Of a DNA stretch of 64,000 nt, positions 31,170-44,149 are shown in pieces. The DNA is taken from contig OW240916.1 in the NCBI GenBank assembly GCA_933207985.1, positions 86,589,851-86,653,850 of the forward strand, in the 5' to 3' direction. Origin of the DNA: Pelobates cultripes. Its lineage: Eukaryota; Chordata; Amphibia; Anura; Pelobatidae. Positions within the stretch are counted from its first letter, which is position 1, and every line of letters begins with the position of its first letter. The notes beneath the pieces are model-generated. The model did no database searches. It saw only the letters and a list, made by a program, of their open reading frames with translations, and was not told the DNA's origin. A program made the translations under genes and the position numbers.

Positions 31170-31981
31170 GTGCAGGGTGTGTGTAATGTAATTGTTTATA
31201 GTGTGTGTGTGTGTACTGTGTAATGTATTGCCTGCTCTCTTGTATTGCTGAGGTTTGCTACCAACTAGGTGGGTTTGGCTATGGAGCTGGTCTAGTGCCC
31301 TCTGTTGGTAGCAACAGCAATATGCACTACCTGAATTGCAAGACTGGTTCATTTGCATATTCGGGTAGATTTGCATATTGCTAATTCTGCAGGCAGGTGA
31401 GATATTTACTGTTAAATATTGTCTCCCCCCACCCCTTTAAAAATGTGCCATTGTGTTGTGATAAGTCACTGTGTGTTTCTTGATATGGTTTGACTGTTTG
31501 TGATTTTATTGAGGTTTCACAACAATGTTATTGTGGTGACTGTATTGGCTGGTCCCAAGGGAATAAAGGTTTTGACAGTTCTTCTTGATCCCTCTAAACG
31601 TAGCCTTGTCTCGTTATTGGAGGGAGCTGTTATAATCACACTGGGGATTGCTATGCTCTGCATGCTCCCCTGAGCTTGAGTCACTTAGCTCTTTTAAGAG
31701 CTTGTTCCTGACACACTCTCCATGGAGGAGGGGTCTTCACCACACAGTCCTGGATGCTGGAGGTTCGTACAGGGTGGAAGGAAGAGTTATTTCCCACACA
31801 GTCCTGGAGGACAGAAACTGATCCAGGGTGGAAGGAAGACGGCGAGACTCCAGTCAAGATACGGCGGTTGCGGAGTCTGTGGTGGTTGTGGTGTCTGCTG
31901 CAGCGCTTGGAGTCCTCAGGAGGCGCTAGGAGCATCCGTCAACGGAGGGTACTCAGTCGGAGTACAAGGAGCTCCGTTACA
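30993..31981 (+). repeat. 3' LTR
   Basis: The same length as the 5' LTR. Differences fall at positions matching 28780, 29184, 29300, 29305-29307, 29334, 29351, 29374, 29402, 29465 and 29523 of the 5' copy. Confidence 0.93.
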
Positions 31982-31986
31982 GTCTC

Positions 31987-32236
31987 CTCCTGCAGTGGAG
32001 TCATGCCGATGGGGGAACCTAATGCATGTGCACGCTGAGTGCAGCAGTCAATTTAAGGGATATCCATCTGAAAGCACGGCCTTCCTATAGGGATTTTGAA
32101 GACGCTGGACGTTCGCACGAAAAGTGTGAGGATGTCCAATGTTGTTTTGCATTGCAGGGTTAATTGAACAGAGGCACATTACCCAGACCACTTCAATGAG
32201 ATGAAGTGGTCTGGGTGCCTAGAGTATCTTTTTAAC
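31987..32236. mobile_element. T2-type MITE right half, displaced by the LTR element
   Basis: TTCCTATAGGGATTTTGAAG, ATGTCCAATG, TGCATTGCAG and GAAGTGGTCTGGGTGCCTAG follow the order of the MITE at 26678-27167, ending in the degraded TATCTTTTTAA. The matching left part should lie before 28573 (TTTCCCTATAGTGTCC near 28506) but is poorly preserved. Confidence 0.6.
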
Positions 32237-33829
32237 AGATAACAAAATTAGAAGCATACATCTAATTTTTTATTGTACTATGCATCAAATATTTTCAACT
32301 TTTCCTTGAATAAGATATTACAAAGAATGCATGTGCATATTAATATAATGTCATGATGCTTTCCCGGCCATTGGAATTGCAAAGCATCATGGAAAAGAAT
32401 GCTAGAAATGGATGACATCTCATCTACAAAATATATATGCATACAAAAAATATATATATATTTTTTAAACATCCACCAAGAATATATTTGGAACAATGAG
32501 ACCAGGCCTGAAACCTGCAGACAAAGCTTAGATCTTACAACATTTAACCCTGCAGGCCATGTCTCCAGGATATCTGCATATAAAACAAAAACTACAGAAA
32601 TTAAACTTTTTTAATTATTATTTTAAGTGATTGCAGGATTGAGAAACAACAGAGAAAATAAATTATGCAAATAACCAGTAATATATTCAATGTTAATTTT
32701 CTCTAGTACAAAGCGGGTTTGATTAAAGGTCTGTATCAGTATTAATCTGGTGCCTAGGCATTGCTTAGAACTTACCCCATGAAATTATACCTGACAAAAA
32801 TAAATTGCTTAAACATCAGGGCTTTATAACTGCTGGCCAAAAAAATTTAAATAAGTAGTAATTTAGGTGCCTGTGCCTGTAAAACAGAAATCCCAGCTGT
32901 CAACTTCAATAGTATCACAGGGTCTAAATCAAGGGAACTATGTTGCTGTGTTGTAGGCCGAAAGCTCACTTTTGCATGGTAATGAATATTAGCATGACAA
33001 AGTAAGATTGATTTTCACTGCTTTTTGTACTTTTGTTGTGGAACATTTCTGAGCAGTACAGAAAATGTTTGATCAAATAAAGAAAATGTATATAAAATGA
33101 AATATGTATATGTACTGGTATCTGACGATGTGTAACTAGTATTCAGTTCAGTTTACTTAACTTAAAAAAAAAAAATCAAATATATATTTTATCATGCTTT
33201 CAATTGTGCTATGGATTCCTTTGCTAAAATCAAAGAAGTTAAGTGGCTTTCAACCGCCCGTACGAAGAAAGTAAAAGAACAGAATATAGGGCAACTGACT
33301 GAGCAGATGTGAGAGTTTAGTTGTGAAGAGATAAATGCTGGCGGGGTGACGATTGGCTAATTTGAGTTGCATAATACCATAACCCTTTCATATGCAAAGT
33401 AAAGCTTTGATCCAAGTTGGATGAAAGTTCTGAGAAGTAGAGATGGTGGCAGTGGTGGGTCTTTTGTCGTTGACAAAAAAAAGGCATCTGCTGTACTTTA
33501 ATTCTCCTTCCCAACCCCCTTGAGTTTAAGAGCTTCTAGAGTGATCGCAAGGCAGAGAGACCGATGTATTCTGAGAAGTGACAGCAAAGTTGAAGTAAGG
33601 GTTGCAGTTAGCGTACTGTTATAATAAAGGTTAAAAAATGTAATGGAATTGCAAAACTTAATGCAGTCATCTTAAGGAGTGAGCATTATTTATTACAACC
33701 ATAGAACATGAACAATGACAATAAAAGCAGAAAATTCATACCTTATGTTATTTGCATTTGCAATTTGCATTTTGGGTGGATTTATGGGAGGGGGGTGGGT
33801 CATTGTTACTTTTAAAGGGAAACTGTCAT
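32237..33829. other. Unrecognised AT-rich intronic sequence
   Basis: No exon, RNA gene or assignable repeat was recognised. A short AT run lies at about 32449-32466. Confidence 0.35.
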
Positions 33830-34020
33830 ATCACAGGGTTTTTAATATTGTGCTTTCTTATCCCTAGATTTAGCACATATGTATTTATGAGGTATGAAAA
33901 ATTAAATTAAACGTAAAATCCCACATCTCTTGAAACTGCATCTGGGCTCCTCCATCTTAGCTCACTAATAGTCATTGTTTTAAGTTCTATCGTTTGCACC
34001 TGGCAGTCAGCATAGAGAAA
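33830..34020. repeat. Dispersed repeat family Y, copy 2
   Basis: AAAGGGAAACTGTCATATCA, GTTTTTAATATTGTGCTTTC and GCACCTGGCAGTCAGCATAG match 12650-12870 in the same order. Confidence 0.5.
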
Positions 34021-35289
34021 TCATGTCCAGAAGAGGAGAAAAAAAATCTATGTTTCTGTTTCTTTGTTTCATTATCAATTTTTGCCATGGGCTTTTAAAT
34101 AAGACCTTGAAGTCATTTCCCAAACGACTCACTCGTTTTTTGAATGTTTTGAATTTTTACCTGGGGTCTGATAGGTGCTGCTCCCCATAGTGTGTCAGAT
34201 GATGGTGCTCAGCCAATGAACTGTCCCAGAGGCGGCCTATAGTAAAATGAGCAATTTTGGGGCAAAATTCAGGAACTGGAACAGTGCATTGGTTTCCCAT
34301 TGGGACTGCTCCATATCTAGCAATTTGACTTAAATTTTGTGGTAACAAAGGGTAAATTGGAAGCTTCTTGAGCTAAATTGTCACATTTGGTAACCACCTT
34401 GCTCTAAAACTTGATTTACTGCTCTCTTTACTTGTTAAGGCCGTTCACAATAGACCTACGTTAGAAAGTTAAGGGATTTAGAGTCTGGTATTCTATCATT
34501 TATTACAAGTTAGAAGTGATAATTTACTAAGCTCAAAATTTGCACTTGAATTGTGAAATAGTTACACTGGATAAAAAATGCAATTAGGGTATTTATTGAA
34601 GGTAATTTATATGAATTTACTTATTTAACGTGGGTTTGCTTAAAAATAAGCTTAACTGCAATGGGAATAATAGCAGTTTGACTATTTGTCAACAGACAAA
34701 TTGACCACAAATTGCACCTGAATTGCAGAGATGCAGATTCAGGGATTTGTTTGGCACTGCCTCATCAGCATGGAATTTTTTTTGTGCACATAACATGAAG
34801 TTTACACTGCTAGATTATATAAAATATATGGTGATAAGAAATACTGGCACCTTTCTTCTGGGCACCATTTGGTTTGAAGTAGATCCTAGAGACCACTGCA
34901 CAATTTCCCCCTTTTTCATGTGCAGGAGAGGGTCAGAGAATGCCTTTCCGAGCTTCTCTTGGGTAGTGTTCCAGAAGTCACTCAACCTCTATAAATCACC
35001 TTCTCATTCTATAGCACAGTGATTAGAGGAGGAAGCAGAGGACCAACAAAGGGTTCACCTACCCAGTAGTAATAGGTATTCAGCTTCAGATGTAAGATGA
35101 GGGGGCACACATCCCACTCCCTGCTTATGTATTAGGACCCGCTCAGAGTTTTTGGTTTTTTATGGTGTTTAAAAGTTGTGCAATGTGATTGTTTTTTTTG
35201 TTTTTTTTTGTGGGCTGAAGATAAAAAGATTTGCAAGAGAGAATATTTTAGATTGATAGTATAATTTATTTTCTTACTGGTATTAGTTT
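34021..35289. other. Mostly unrecognised sequence with a possible trabd2a-like scrap
   Basis: No confirmed feature. Around 34843-34915 a frame reads FLLGTIWFEVDPRDHCTIS, reminiscent of the exon 2 product; see the findings. Confidence 0.3.
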
Positions 35290-35755
35290 TAATAGGGCTC
35301 CCTTCACTATCATTAGGGTGAGGGGGTTAGGTAGGGCTAATTTTTAACAGTAGGTAGGGCTTGATGACCATCAGCCATCTGGGGAGCAACAATGGCAATA
35401 ATGGGATTGTGGATATTGGCATGTACAACCCGCATTGTATACTATAATTAGAATACCCACCCTCTGCTAATGGGTGAGGGTTGTGGTGGAAGACACTAGG
35501 TCTGCCCCAATATTCTTATTATAAGTGCCCCTACCCGCCGCTAATGGGTGGAGACATTATCCTTCCCCCTGGTTATCTTATAATAGCCTTCACCCTTTGC
35601 TTATTTGGGGAATACAATAACCCACCTGATATAAAGTTAATAACCTGTTGACCATGGATGGGGACATGGGGAGATATAAGGATGCCCCCTCCCCATTTTG
35701 TTTTTATTAAATAGTCCATCCTCTATTATTTATTTTGAAGCCCACACCCCATCGC
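35290..35755 (+). repeat. Degenerate minisatellite, period about 70-80 bases
   Basis: Blocks of the pattern TTATAATAG, CCCACCCTCTGCTAATGGGTG, then CCCC-rich sequence recur around 35440, 35515, 35575, 35630 and 35705 with heavy divergence. Confidence 0.4.
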
Positions 35756-35799
35756 ACTTCCAAGGGTTATTTAACTATTTCCTTGCTGTTAGTTCTCAC

Positions 35800-36221
35800 T
35801 GGCTGCTAGTTAGATTTTTGTTAAGCACCTTGGCCCAGACTTGAAGCATTTGGATTCTGGATTTCAGCTGTCTGTTGGTGTTGAGTCTGGCTTCCATCCA
35901 GGCCAAATTCAGGCCCATTTGGTGCCTGAATTGCAGAATCCAAGCATTGTTAAATAGTGCAAGCAATGTCCTGATTTTGCAGACTGCAGCTGGATGGTCT
36001 TGTTCCATTCGATACAAGCCGTTTGAACTTCAGTGAATAACGCCATCAGAGAATCCTCATAAACAAATAAATAAATATACTGCAATGCAAGCGACCACAA
36101 ATACCAACAAAAACAATTTCATATATAGCACTTTTCTCCTGGCAGGACTCACAAGCTCAGCAATGAGAAGTGAAGGCTGCTGTGACAGCTGCCTGACTAT
36201 GCACAGACTTCCTACAGAGAA
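35800..36221. other. Unrecognised sequence
   Basis: The minus strand has overlapping open frames across 35796-36100, but the translations match no family I know. Confidence 0.3.
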
Positions 36222-36380
36222 CCTTTTTTTTTTGTTTGTTTGGTTTTGTTTTATTGAGTATAGCAATGTCAGACAATAACAGTGAGAATGACAAATTATA
36301 GTATGTTACAGTATAGGGAAAATGATTGATAGATAAAAGTGTGATATTTCTACCTGAGACATGCAACAACACGCTATGCT
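36222..36380 (-). mobile_element. Possible antisense LINE tail
   Basis: A T-run followed by TTTGTTTGGTTTTGTTTTATTG looks like the complement of an L1 tail. No target duplication was found. Confidence 0.3.
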
Positions 36381-37374
36381 CACTTTCTTTTTTTGTGTTA
36401 TAAAATGCCTTTAGGTTTCAAGAAAGACGGACACGTGTTATGATCCAAGATGTCCTGTTTTTATCTTCTAGGGTGACATCTCCTTTCACAAGGGACACAG
36501 TCAAGATGTATATTACAGGGCTACATTAATATAATAACCTCTCAAAGTGCCTCTTCTATAAATGTCCCTGTTAAAGAGCCAGTAGGACTGCATAAACAAA
36601 ATGTGTTCACAAGTTTGCTCCCTTTGGCTGGTCTGATATCAGGAAGTAAATGAATGTGGTCATAACCATTGCATGGGTGTGTTCTTGGCATTATTAGCAA
36701 TGGGAGATATTTATCAAAGTGTTCTAAAAATGTGCATTTAAATACCCTCATTATTTTGATCATATTTGTTAAACTGATAGAAAAAGTGACTGTTTCCTTC
36801 ATAGTAAATTCCGCCAGTTGTCGCTGAAATTTCATTTTAAGAATGACGCCAAATTCATAGTGGTGGAAGAATTCTGCCACTTTTATGCCTGAAAAAGTGG
36901 CATAAATATTCATAAATCTGTTGAGCCTTTAAAACTTTTTTAAAAAAATAGCAGGGCAGCAAAAAAAGCAACAGAAAATCCAGCAGATTTAATACATTTC
37001 CCAAACAAATCCCCAGAAATGTGCCGAAGATTAAATGTAAAAATTACTCTCCGTTTATGTGCCTTTTCACAAAGGCACCTCTGCACTAGGATGATAGACA
37101 GTGCATGGTCTGAGCACTGCTGAAGCTCTCGTCTTTGGGCTTTAATTGCCCTGAATTGAATTGTAGAACGAGTATAATTAAATGTCCTGGACTGTCAGGT
37201 AATCAGGGTGACTAAGTGCAAATTCTGTGTCATATCATGCAAGGATATTGTGTGACATGGCAAATCTGCTTTTATATTGTCTGACCTAAACTGCACGAAC
37301 TGTATGTGGAACCATGTCAAAAAAGTAACAGATTTAGGAACATATCAGGTAACTTTGTAGTTTAAAAAACTTTA
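36381..37374. other. Unrecognised intronic sequence
   Basis: No gene or assignable repeat was seen here. Confidence 0.35.
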
Positions 37375-39470
37375 TGCTAGCCCGTTGAAGGGCTCAGTCT
37401 GCCCGATGAAAGAGGAAACACTACAGAGCTTCCTGGTGGAGTTGCAACACAACATTGCCACAAATGTCGGCCTCTTCAGAGAACAGGTAAATGGAATATC
37501 CACTCGCCTCCACAGAACAGAGGTGACATAAAGATAGGATTACCGGGAGGTTACGCTCAGTGTGATGATGTGACACACGCTGTGGGAGGCAGGGCTAGTG
37601 GCAAAATGAAGCAGGGGGAACGGGAGAGGAGTGACTAGAGTCTCCAATAGCCAAGTGCGTTGAGCGAGGGAGTGCAATATAACTAAGTGGAAAATCACCC
37701 AGGTCCGCGAGTGTCCTAATGGCATAACGGCCATTCAAAACGCCGCTAACACGGAGAAAGCCATCTAAGTGTGTATGTGCTCCAGGGTTAAAACGGTTTC
37801 TTAAAACACTGTGTGACCCCAGCAAAATTTCAATTTGTGGCTCCGGATAAAAAACAGAAAGGAGTGAATGTGGAGTTGCGGTCAGTGGCGTGGTCAGTAA
37901 GAAGGTGGTGTGAGACACTAACAGGTCAGAATATATCTATGGACTTTAAAAAAAACTCTAATACTTCCAATTAAGTAGATAAAAACTCCATTAAACAATC
38001 ATTAAAATTAAACAAATGTATAAACGAAGTAAATATCGTCGATATAGATATATGGAGAGTTTATCATATTTGTGAAAAAGAGTATACACATTTTTCTAAA
38101 GTACATCTGTCTTTTTCTCGTCTTGATCTTTTTTTAAGCGACATGTCAATAGTAGGTAACACCAGAAAAATATATATAAAAGACAATGTGTGGTCAGATC
38201 ACAGTTTAGTTATTTTAGATCTAAACGACAGCTCAGAAATAGCACCTAGAACGACATGGCGACTAGATGACTATATTCTTAAAAACCTAACAAATCAAGA
38301 CTATACTCGTAATATAATAACACTTTTTGTTTTCAAGAGAACTCCACAGAGGAGCTCCCATTTACTACAATCTGGTGTGCTTTTAAAGCTGTTATCAGAG
38401 GACATATAATGAAACTTGAACCTTATTAAATCAAAGCCAGAGGGGCTTCTTTAAAGGAGCTTTATATACAGTTCTATAATCTCTATTAAGAAATTAAAAA
38501 TAATCATACTCCCGTAATTCAAAAAAAATCTTGAAAAAAATTCAAGTTTGATTAAATTGTTGGAACTGGACATGACAATTAAAAAATTATACCGACTTAA
38601 TGGCTAAATGCGTAGGCTTTATTAAAATATTGGATAACAAAGATCAGAAAAATAGAAATATTAATATCTGGGAAAAAGAACTTCACCAACTAATAGATGA
38701 GAGAGCTTGGAACTCAGCTTTTTCCAGTTTTTCTAAGAATATCCATGACCTCTAAATAATAGAAATGCACATTAAGTGCATCAGTAGATGGTATTATGTT
38801 CCAGTGAGATTAGCTAAAATGTTTCCAAATACAAACAATAAATGCTGGAGATGTGAAGAAGAAACAGGTTCCTATATGCAAATATTTTGGGGCTGTAAAC
38901 AAAGTACACCTTATGGTCCTGGGCCTTTGATTTGATTAAAAATGCCCTAAGGTTAAATATAAAGAGTTCACCACTAATCAGATTATTGAATTTGAATTTG
39001 TCAAAATATTCAAAAGAACAAGTTTAATTAATAAGCCATACGTGTGCGGCAGCTTAAATTGTGATCGCAAGAGCATGGAAACAGAAACTCGCTTTTTCAA
39101 AGTCCGCTTTCTCTAATTTGCTGCTATGGCAGCTAAAGATGGAAAACGGGAGAAAATGGCATGTGGTAGCAGGGGGGAAATCAAACTCCATATCTAATAA
39201 TGCTTTAGTACTAGCACAAAAAACTTTGTCATAGTCCCTTACATCATGATAAGTTGAATTTTGAGATTTCCCTTGTACCTGGCTGGCAGCCAATTAGATA
39301 AATGTTATATGTTTTTTCTGTGTTTGTTTATCTATAATGTAATGTATTGTATGTTTTGGTTTTATGTTGTCAACACTGTATCTATACACCTTAGGGAATT
39401 TCCCCCCAAAAAATCAATAAAAAAAAAGTATTTAAATGAAAAAAAAAGAGATATGATTACCGCATTGTAA
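37375..39470 (+). mobile_element. Decayed L1/Tx1-type LINE with large internal deletions
   Basis: 37400-37510 resembles an ORF1 start (GTTGCAACACAACATTGCC). 38143-38409 encodes the end of an endonuclease domain, with DNVWSDHSLVILDLN. 38760-38930 encodes a C-terminal cysteine motif (NTNNKCWRCEEETGSYMQIF, then WGCKQS) typical of Tx1/L1 ORF2. It ends in CAATAAAAAAAAAGT. The polymerase core is missing. Confidence 0.7.
38143..38409 (+). pseudogene. LINE ORF2 endonuclease C-terminal fragment
   Basis: WSDHSLVILDL is the SDH motif of apurinic-type LINE endonucleases, where the histidine is catalytic. The catalytic residues earlier in the domain are lost and the frame ends soon after, before the reverse transcriptase domain. 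Confidence 0.7.
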
Positions 39471-40420
39471 CACTCGGTGGAAGACTTGCAATGGATGTAG
39501 GTGATGTTCGTTTGCAGCCGGGCTGTCATGGAAGACAGGAGGCAATGGAAAAACGTCAAGGTCTGATGAGTTTTAGATAGTGTGAACATTGCCGAACTGC
39601 CCCATTTTATTAGGAGATTGTTCTCTATTTTAGGCTTATCTAACAAGCAAATGCAATGATCCTAGATGGATCTACCGAATCCTGAAACGGACTAACTCTG
39701 TGCCTGAGGCGAGCAGTGATATCATCATCAGATTTCAAAACTGTCAAGACAAAATACATTGTCTACTGTGCAGAATAAAATACTCTACCGATTCGAGGAT
39801 AGAACTCTACTGTTATTTTGAGACCTTTCCCGAGCAACTATGGATTGGCGAAGCTCCCTTGACTTCTATCCTAAAAGCTGCTAGTGCATAAAATTCCTGC
39901 TGCTGGAAGATGTCTACGGATTATTCCAAACTCCGAGACAATCAAAGTATAAGATGCCACAGATATAGCCCTATTCTAACCAAATTGGGTCTCACTTGCG
40001 GTGAGCAACAGCCATCAACAGTGTCTTTCAATTAACTGCCTACAGCCCAACCAAAATGAAACATTTGTACGTGCATCACACCGCAGAGACCCAATATCTG
40101 CTTGTGTAACATGAACTTAATGTCTAGTTTTGCCAGCTAGCTTTTAAAAAAAAAATGATTCAAACTACTACTATGCACGTTAATACTTTGCTCTTTTTTC
40201 TTTTTATATCAATTTCTCAAATTTATTTGCTCACTTTTTTTTTTAGTTTAATTTCTCAACTTCAGATTATGTACTGACTATTATCAGAGTCTCCCATATG
40301 GGAGTTGTTGGCTCCTGGAGGATGTAGACCCTGTTTCTCCCCACTTCCCCCCACTAATGGTAACAGTACATTGAATCTTTTTTCTTTTAAGAGGTATAAG
40401 CCTCTATTGATACTTTATCT
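39471..40420 (+). mobile_element. LINE-derived sequence, probable ORF1 remnant
   Basis: The frame at 39700-39891 includes EASSDIIIRFQNCQDK, like the RRM-to-C-terminal part of ORF1p (xDIIVRFxxxxDK). Flanking sequence is similarly decayed. Its position after the LINE tail at 39470 implies a second copy or a rearrangement. Confidence 0.45.
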
Positions 40421-41448
40421 ACTCGTGTAGCTTTACTAACGAGGCAATGACATGTCCCAGAGCTCCTGTAAGATACTTGAAAGTTGAATGTTTAACTAAG
40501 TGCAGTTAGTGTTTTTTTTAACTTTAATTTAACAAAACCCTTAATCCAATAATATTCTTTACATGTGTGAAATGAGGTTTATATTGCCCTATGATGCATG
40601 CTATAACTACACAAACTGCACAACATATTCTTTTTTTGAATTGTGCATAAATAAATAATTGTAAAGAAACAAAAATAAACAACAACAGTTTGTGCTATTT
40701 TTCCATGAACTGTTTCTTATATAACATACATAGTTGCCTATTATATAATACAGGAACTTGTGTTGCCACATATGCTGCCACTACAAATTATGTAAAGTAG
40801 GGGACTATTTTAATTTATTGGACATAACCGTGTTTTTGCACAGGAGCACATATTACATTACATTTCAGATCCTATTGTATAAACAATGCTTTGGGAGAGC
40901 TCTTGGCAACAGAAGTAATTATTTTGCCACTCAATCTATCAGAGGGGAAAAAAGGCAGAAAACAAATATTGCTTATAATCTGATATATCTACTACATTCC
41001 CAGCTTGAGATATAAAGCAATTGTTGAGACATTTTCTTGAATTTTGAGAATATGAAACTAAACAATAATCATTAAAGTAGTTTAATGGAATGAATATAAT
41101 GCAATTTTAATACAATGCATTTTGGTACAATGCTTGACAGGCTGGCTATTTATTCTTACAGGGTTATTCACTCAAGTGACAATTGATTTTCAACTGTAAG
41201 GCTAACATAGCCAAACTGAACACAGAATTGACTTGGACATTTTTTCTAAATCAGCTATTTTGGTCTAGATTCACTTTGAATTCCTTGCCATTCTTACTTT
41301 ATTGAATAAGACGGCTGACTGTACAATTTTACAGAGTAATCATGGAAGCCAGCACAATTATTCCAAGTGTTCTTGAACCTTGTCCTAGAATTGTCCTTTA
41401 TAAACAAGGCCAATTGTATCACTTTGAATTGCCTGAAACTACCGAAAA
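40421..41448. other. Unrecognised AT-rich intronic sequence
   Basis: No gene or assignable repeat was recognised. Confidence 0.35.
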
Positions 41449-41903
41449 TTAAAGGGTTACTCCAACCACCATGGCCACTTCAGTGATTGAAGTGGTCATG
41501 GTGGTAGGAGTCTGTGTGTGCAGCGTTTCTGCATGAAATTTTGCACTTACAGAAAAATCAGCATTTGTGTGCTGAGGGCTAGTTGCACTCCCAGGACACA
41601 TGTCTTAGGCAGCTGCCTAAAGTCAATTCTGTGCATGAAGCATGTCTGTCATCAGCACGCACTGCATTCTGGCAACGGACTTTTAGAGTTTTCAGAGCCC
41701 TCCCGCCTCCATAGCCTCAATATGTCTACAAGAAGCATGTGAAAGACCACAACCGGGCACTGCTGATGTCAGGTGGCGGCGTGGAAGACAGTGCTGGGAG
41801 CTTTGCCTTGTGATGGATGCCAGGTGAGCAAAAGCCTTTTTTTGAAGGTTTATTGCTCAATGCACGGAGGGCCAAAATAGTAGTGTCCATTAGGGCATTT
41901 TAA
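41449..41903. mobile_element. T2-like MITE, second subtype
   Basis: It begins TTAAAGGGTTACTCCAACCA with the hairpin CACTTCAGTGATTGAAGTG nested in CCACCATGGC and TCATGGTGG. It probably ends at the TTAA at 41900-41903 after GTGTCCATTAGGGCATTT. Confidence 0.6.
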
Positions 41904-43480
41904 ATGAAAACAATCTATAGGTAGCATGAAAATATGCACAGCCATTGCACTACCATTACATCTAGGTCCAAATAAACATTTACAGGTGTGGAAAAGATTT
42001 CTGAAACTTTACAGGTATGGAAATGTTGCAATAAATGTTTATACTTGAGTTTGCAGAATGTAGTAATTAAATTAACATATGGTTTATAGTATGTCTATTA
42101 AAATAAGTCATTTTTGTATGATTTATTTTTAACTTTATTGCCTCTACATGCTAGAGAAATGCTTTAAAATGTCTCGAATTCACCCAGTACCATCTCTCTC
42201 CAAGTGAAAGCAGAACTAAATATGTTGAAGGTAGCAGAGCAGTATGAACTTCTCTGTAGTTCATATTTCTTTTTAGCTCCAAATTGTCAGCAATTGTTAA
42301 CACTGATGAATGTGCCATTAATCAAGCAGGAAATGCACTGAAGCACTTTAATTCATTTTTGTAAAAGCCTAATTTAGCTTCTGAACACAGTGACATCAAG
42401 CCAAAGCATTACAGTTTGATACTGCTAGCAGAGCTCGCTGGCTTGAAGCACAGCACAATCGCCTGGCAAAAAAAGTACAGTAGATCCACACACTCATATA
42501 TTTTACATGTTTCTCCTGTTGGCAGTATTTTTCCTTTAATAGGTTTCATGGCAATTCTGGGGAAAAACACAAATTATTTTAAGTGGTAACTGAAAACGAA
42601 CAAATGTTTAATTGCGGGAATGTTTATTATTTATGTGAAGTCTCTGGCCATTTAATTAGAGATGTTACATACACCCTACAGTGTTGTCATATTGCCCTGC
42701 AAATATGCATTTTCCAATTCATCCCACTTACCACCATCTAAAAAACACATTTTTTATTAATAATGCTCTTTAAAATAAAAAATAATGATTTTTTTTTGTA
42801 TACGCCAACCTCCAGGGCCAGTTTAGGTCATATCCCCTCTGCATGAGGTATACAGAACCTCATATCTTCTTATTCATGTCCAGCAATGTAAAGCGATACT
42901 GTTGAGTTTTGGTATAAAGGAATCATTTTGTGGCACCTTTTTGTAACGTTACTCTACAAAATACAAAAGTCTCTAAAAAAAAACAATCAAAAGCCAAAGG
43001 GCGTATAGTTGAAATGAGGAAAGAAAGCAGGATAAAATATCACTTGGATTACTTACTGCTTTACAAAACAAATCTGCTGTTTCTTTGTTATTTTTGCCTC
43101 TAAATCTTTCTCTGATTCACACGGGGCAAGTGGAGCAAAATGCATGGTACAACGTACCACACACTCTATTGTTCTATTTTGCAAAAGGGAGTGCAGGACA
43201 ACCAGCATTTAAAGCAAAAAAAATATTGAAAAACTTGTTAACCAATGATAGCCTCAGCCATTGCAGAGTTTTATTGTCAACATTGGTAGATATGAAGCCA
43301 GATTGGGCGGGATAGTCCTGACATAGGGCATTCTAGTGATGCAATTTCCTTTACTGGGTGCAGAGCTCTTTTGAGTCTCTCTTGTATAAACAAAGAGGCT
43401 CTAGAAAAGCTTTGCCCAACAGAAGCACATTTAATAATGTGATTTCACGGTGCTTTATTGGGACTGTGACAAGTATGGCA
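41904..43480. other. Non-repetitive intronic sequence
   Basis: No exon was recognised. The stretch at about 42190-42720 looks free of transposons and is noted as a possible conserved non-coding element. Confidence 0.35.
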
Positions 43481-44149
43481 GGCAAATCCTTCCTCTAAAT
43501 AAAATATATCTTAATTGGAGCACAGAGTGAGCCCTCAAAGTATCCCCATGGATAGAACACAGCAGAGACCAGTAGGACCTCCCCGCTATAGAACTTAAAG
43601 GCACTCCTGGATATGGAAAGTGTATTTATGTAATGTTTGGTTGCTCATTCTCTTGTACCAGGTTTTATAGTTAGAGATAGACACAGAAAATAGAGTGGGG
43701 TAGAATCAGAAGTTCCTATAGGATAAATTCCACAGAAACAGCAGGTATTTGTCATATATTAGAATTAATATGGACAGAAACAACAGGGGGACAGAGGGGC
43801 ACTGTTAACTAAACAGTGAACTGATAAAAATCCAAAAAACTTCAACAACTTAATAAGGAATATAAATGCATAAAATACTATTTTATAGTGATAGTTCTCA
43901 TCAGAATATAGTCCATGGAATAACAGTCTGTAGAACTAAGGGTAGCAATGTCTTATAGAGTGTGTGACAGCTATCAGGATAACAAACTCCTGTTACTGAA
44001 TAGCAGGAGCTGAAATAATCCGAGGCTGATATAATATAACCTATATTGGACAGGGAAAAATAGGTATATATTCTTCTTAATAAAATACTTGACCATATAA
44101 TGGTCTCTTGTGTTGAAAGTTGTCTTGAGGTCGACATAGAGCAAAAGAT

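Larger units (their letters stand above)
28578..31981 (+). mobile_element. Full-length non-autonomous LTR retrotransposon, young
   Basis: Two 989 base LTRs (28578-29566, 30993-31981) start TGTGACGAAG and end CTCCGTTACA. The target duplication is GTCTC (28573-28577 and 31982-31986). I count 12 base differences between the LTRs, about 1.2%. A primer-site-like TTGGTGGCATCGGTGGGAT follows the 5' LTR and a purine-rich GAAGGGGAGATA precedes the 3' LTR. The 1426 base interior codes for one repeat-rich frame; protease, reverse transcriptase, RNase H and integrase are all absent. It depends on a partner element for movement. It sits in what looks like a T2 MITE, whose right half follows at 31987. Confidence 0.93.

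Noticed and set aside
28578..31981. An infectious retrovirus-like provirus
   Set aside because: No protease, polymerase, integrase or envelope sequence is present in the 1.4 kb interior.
36542..36913. 123-residue minus-strand frame
   Set aside because: AT-rich intronic sequence without recognised domains or splice sites; probably chance.
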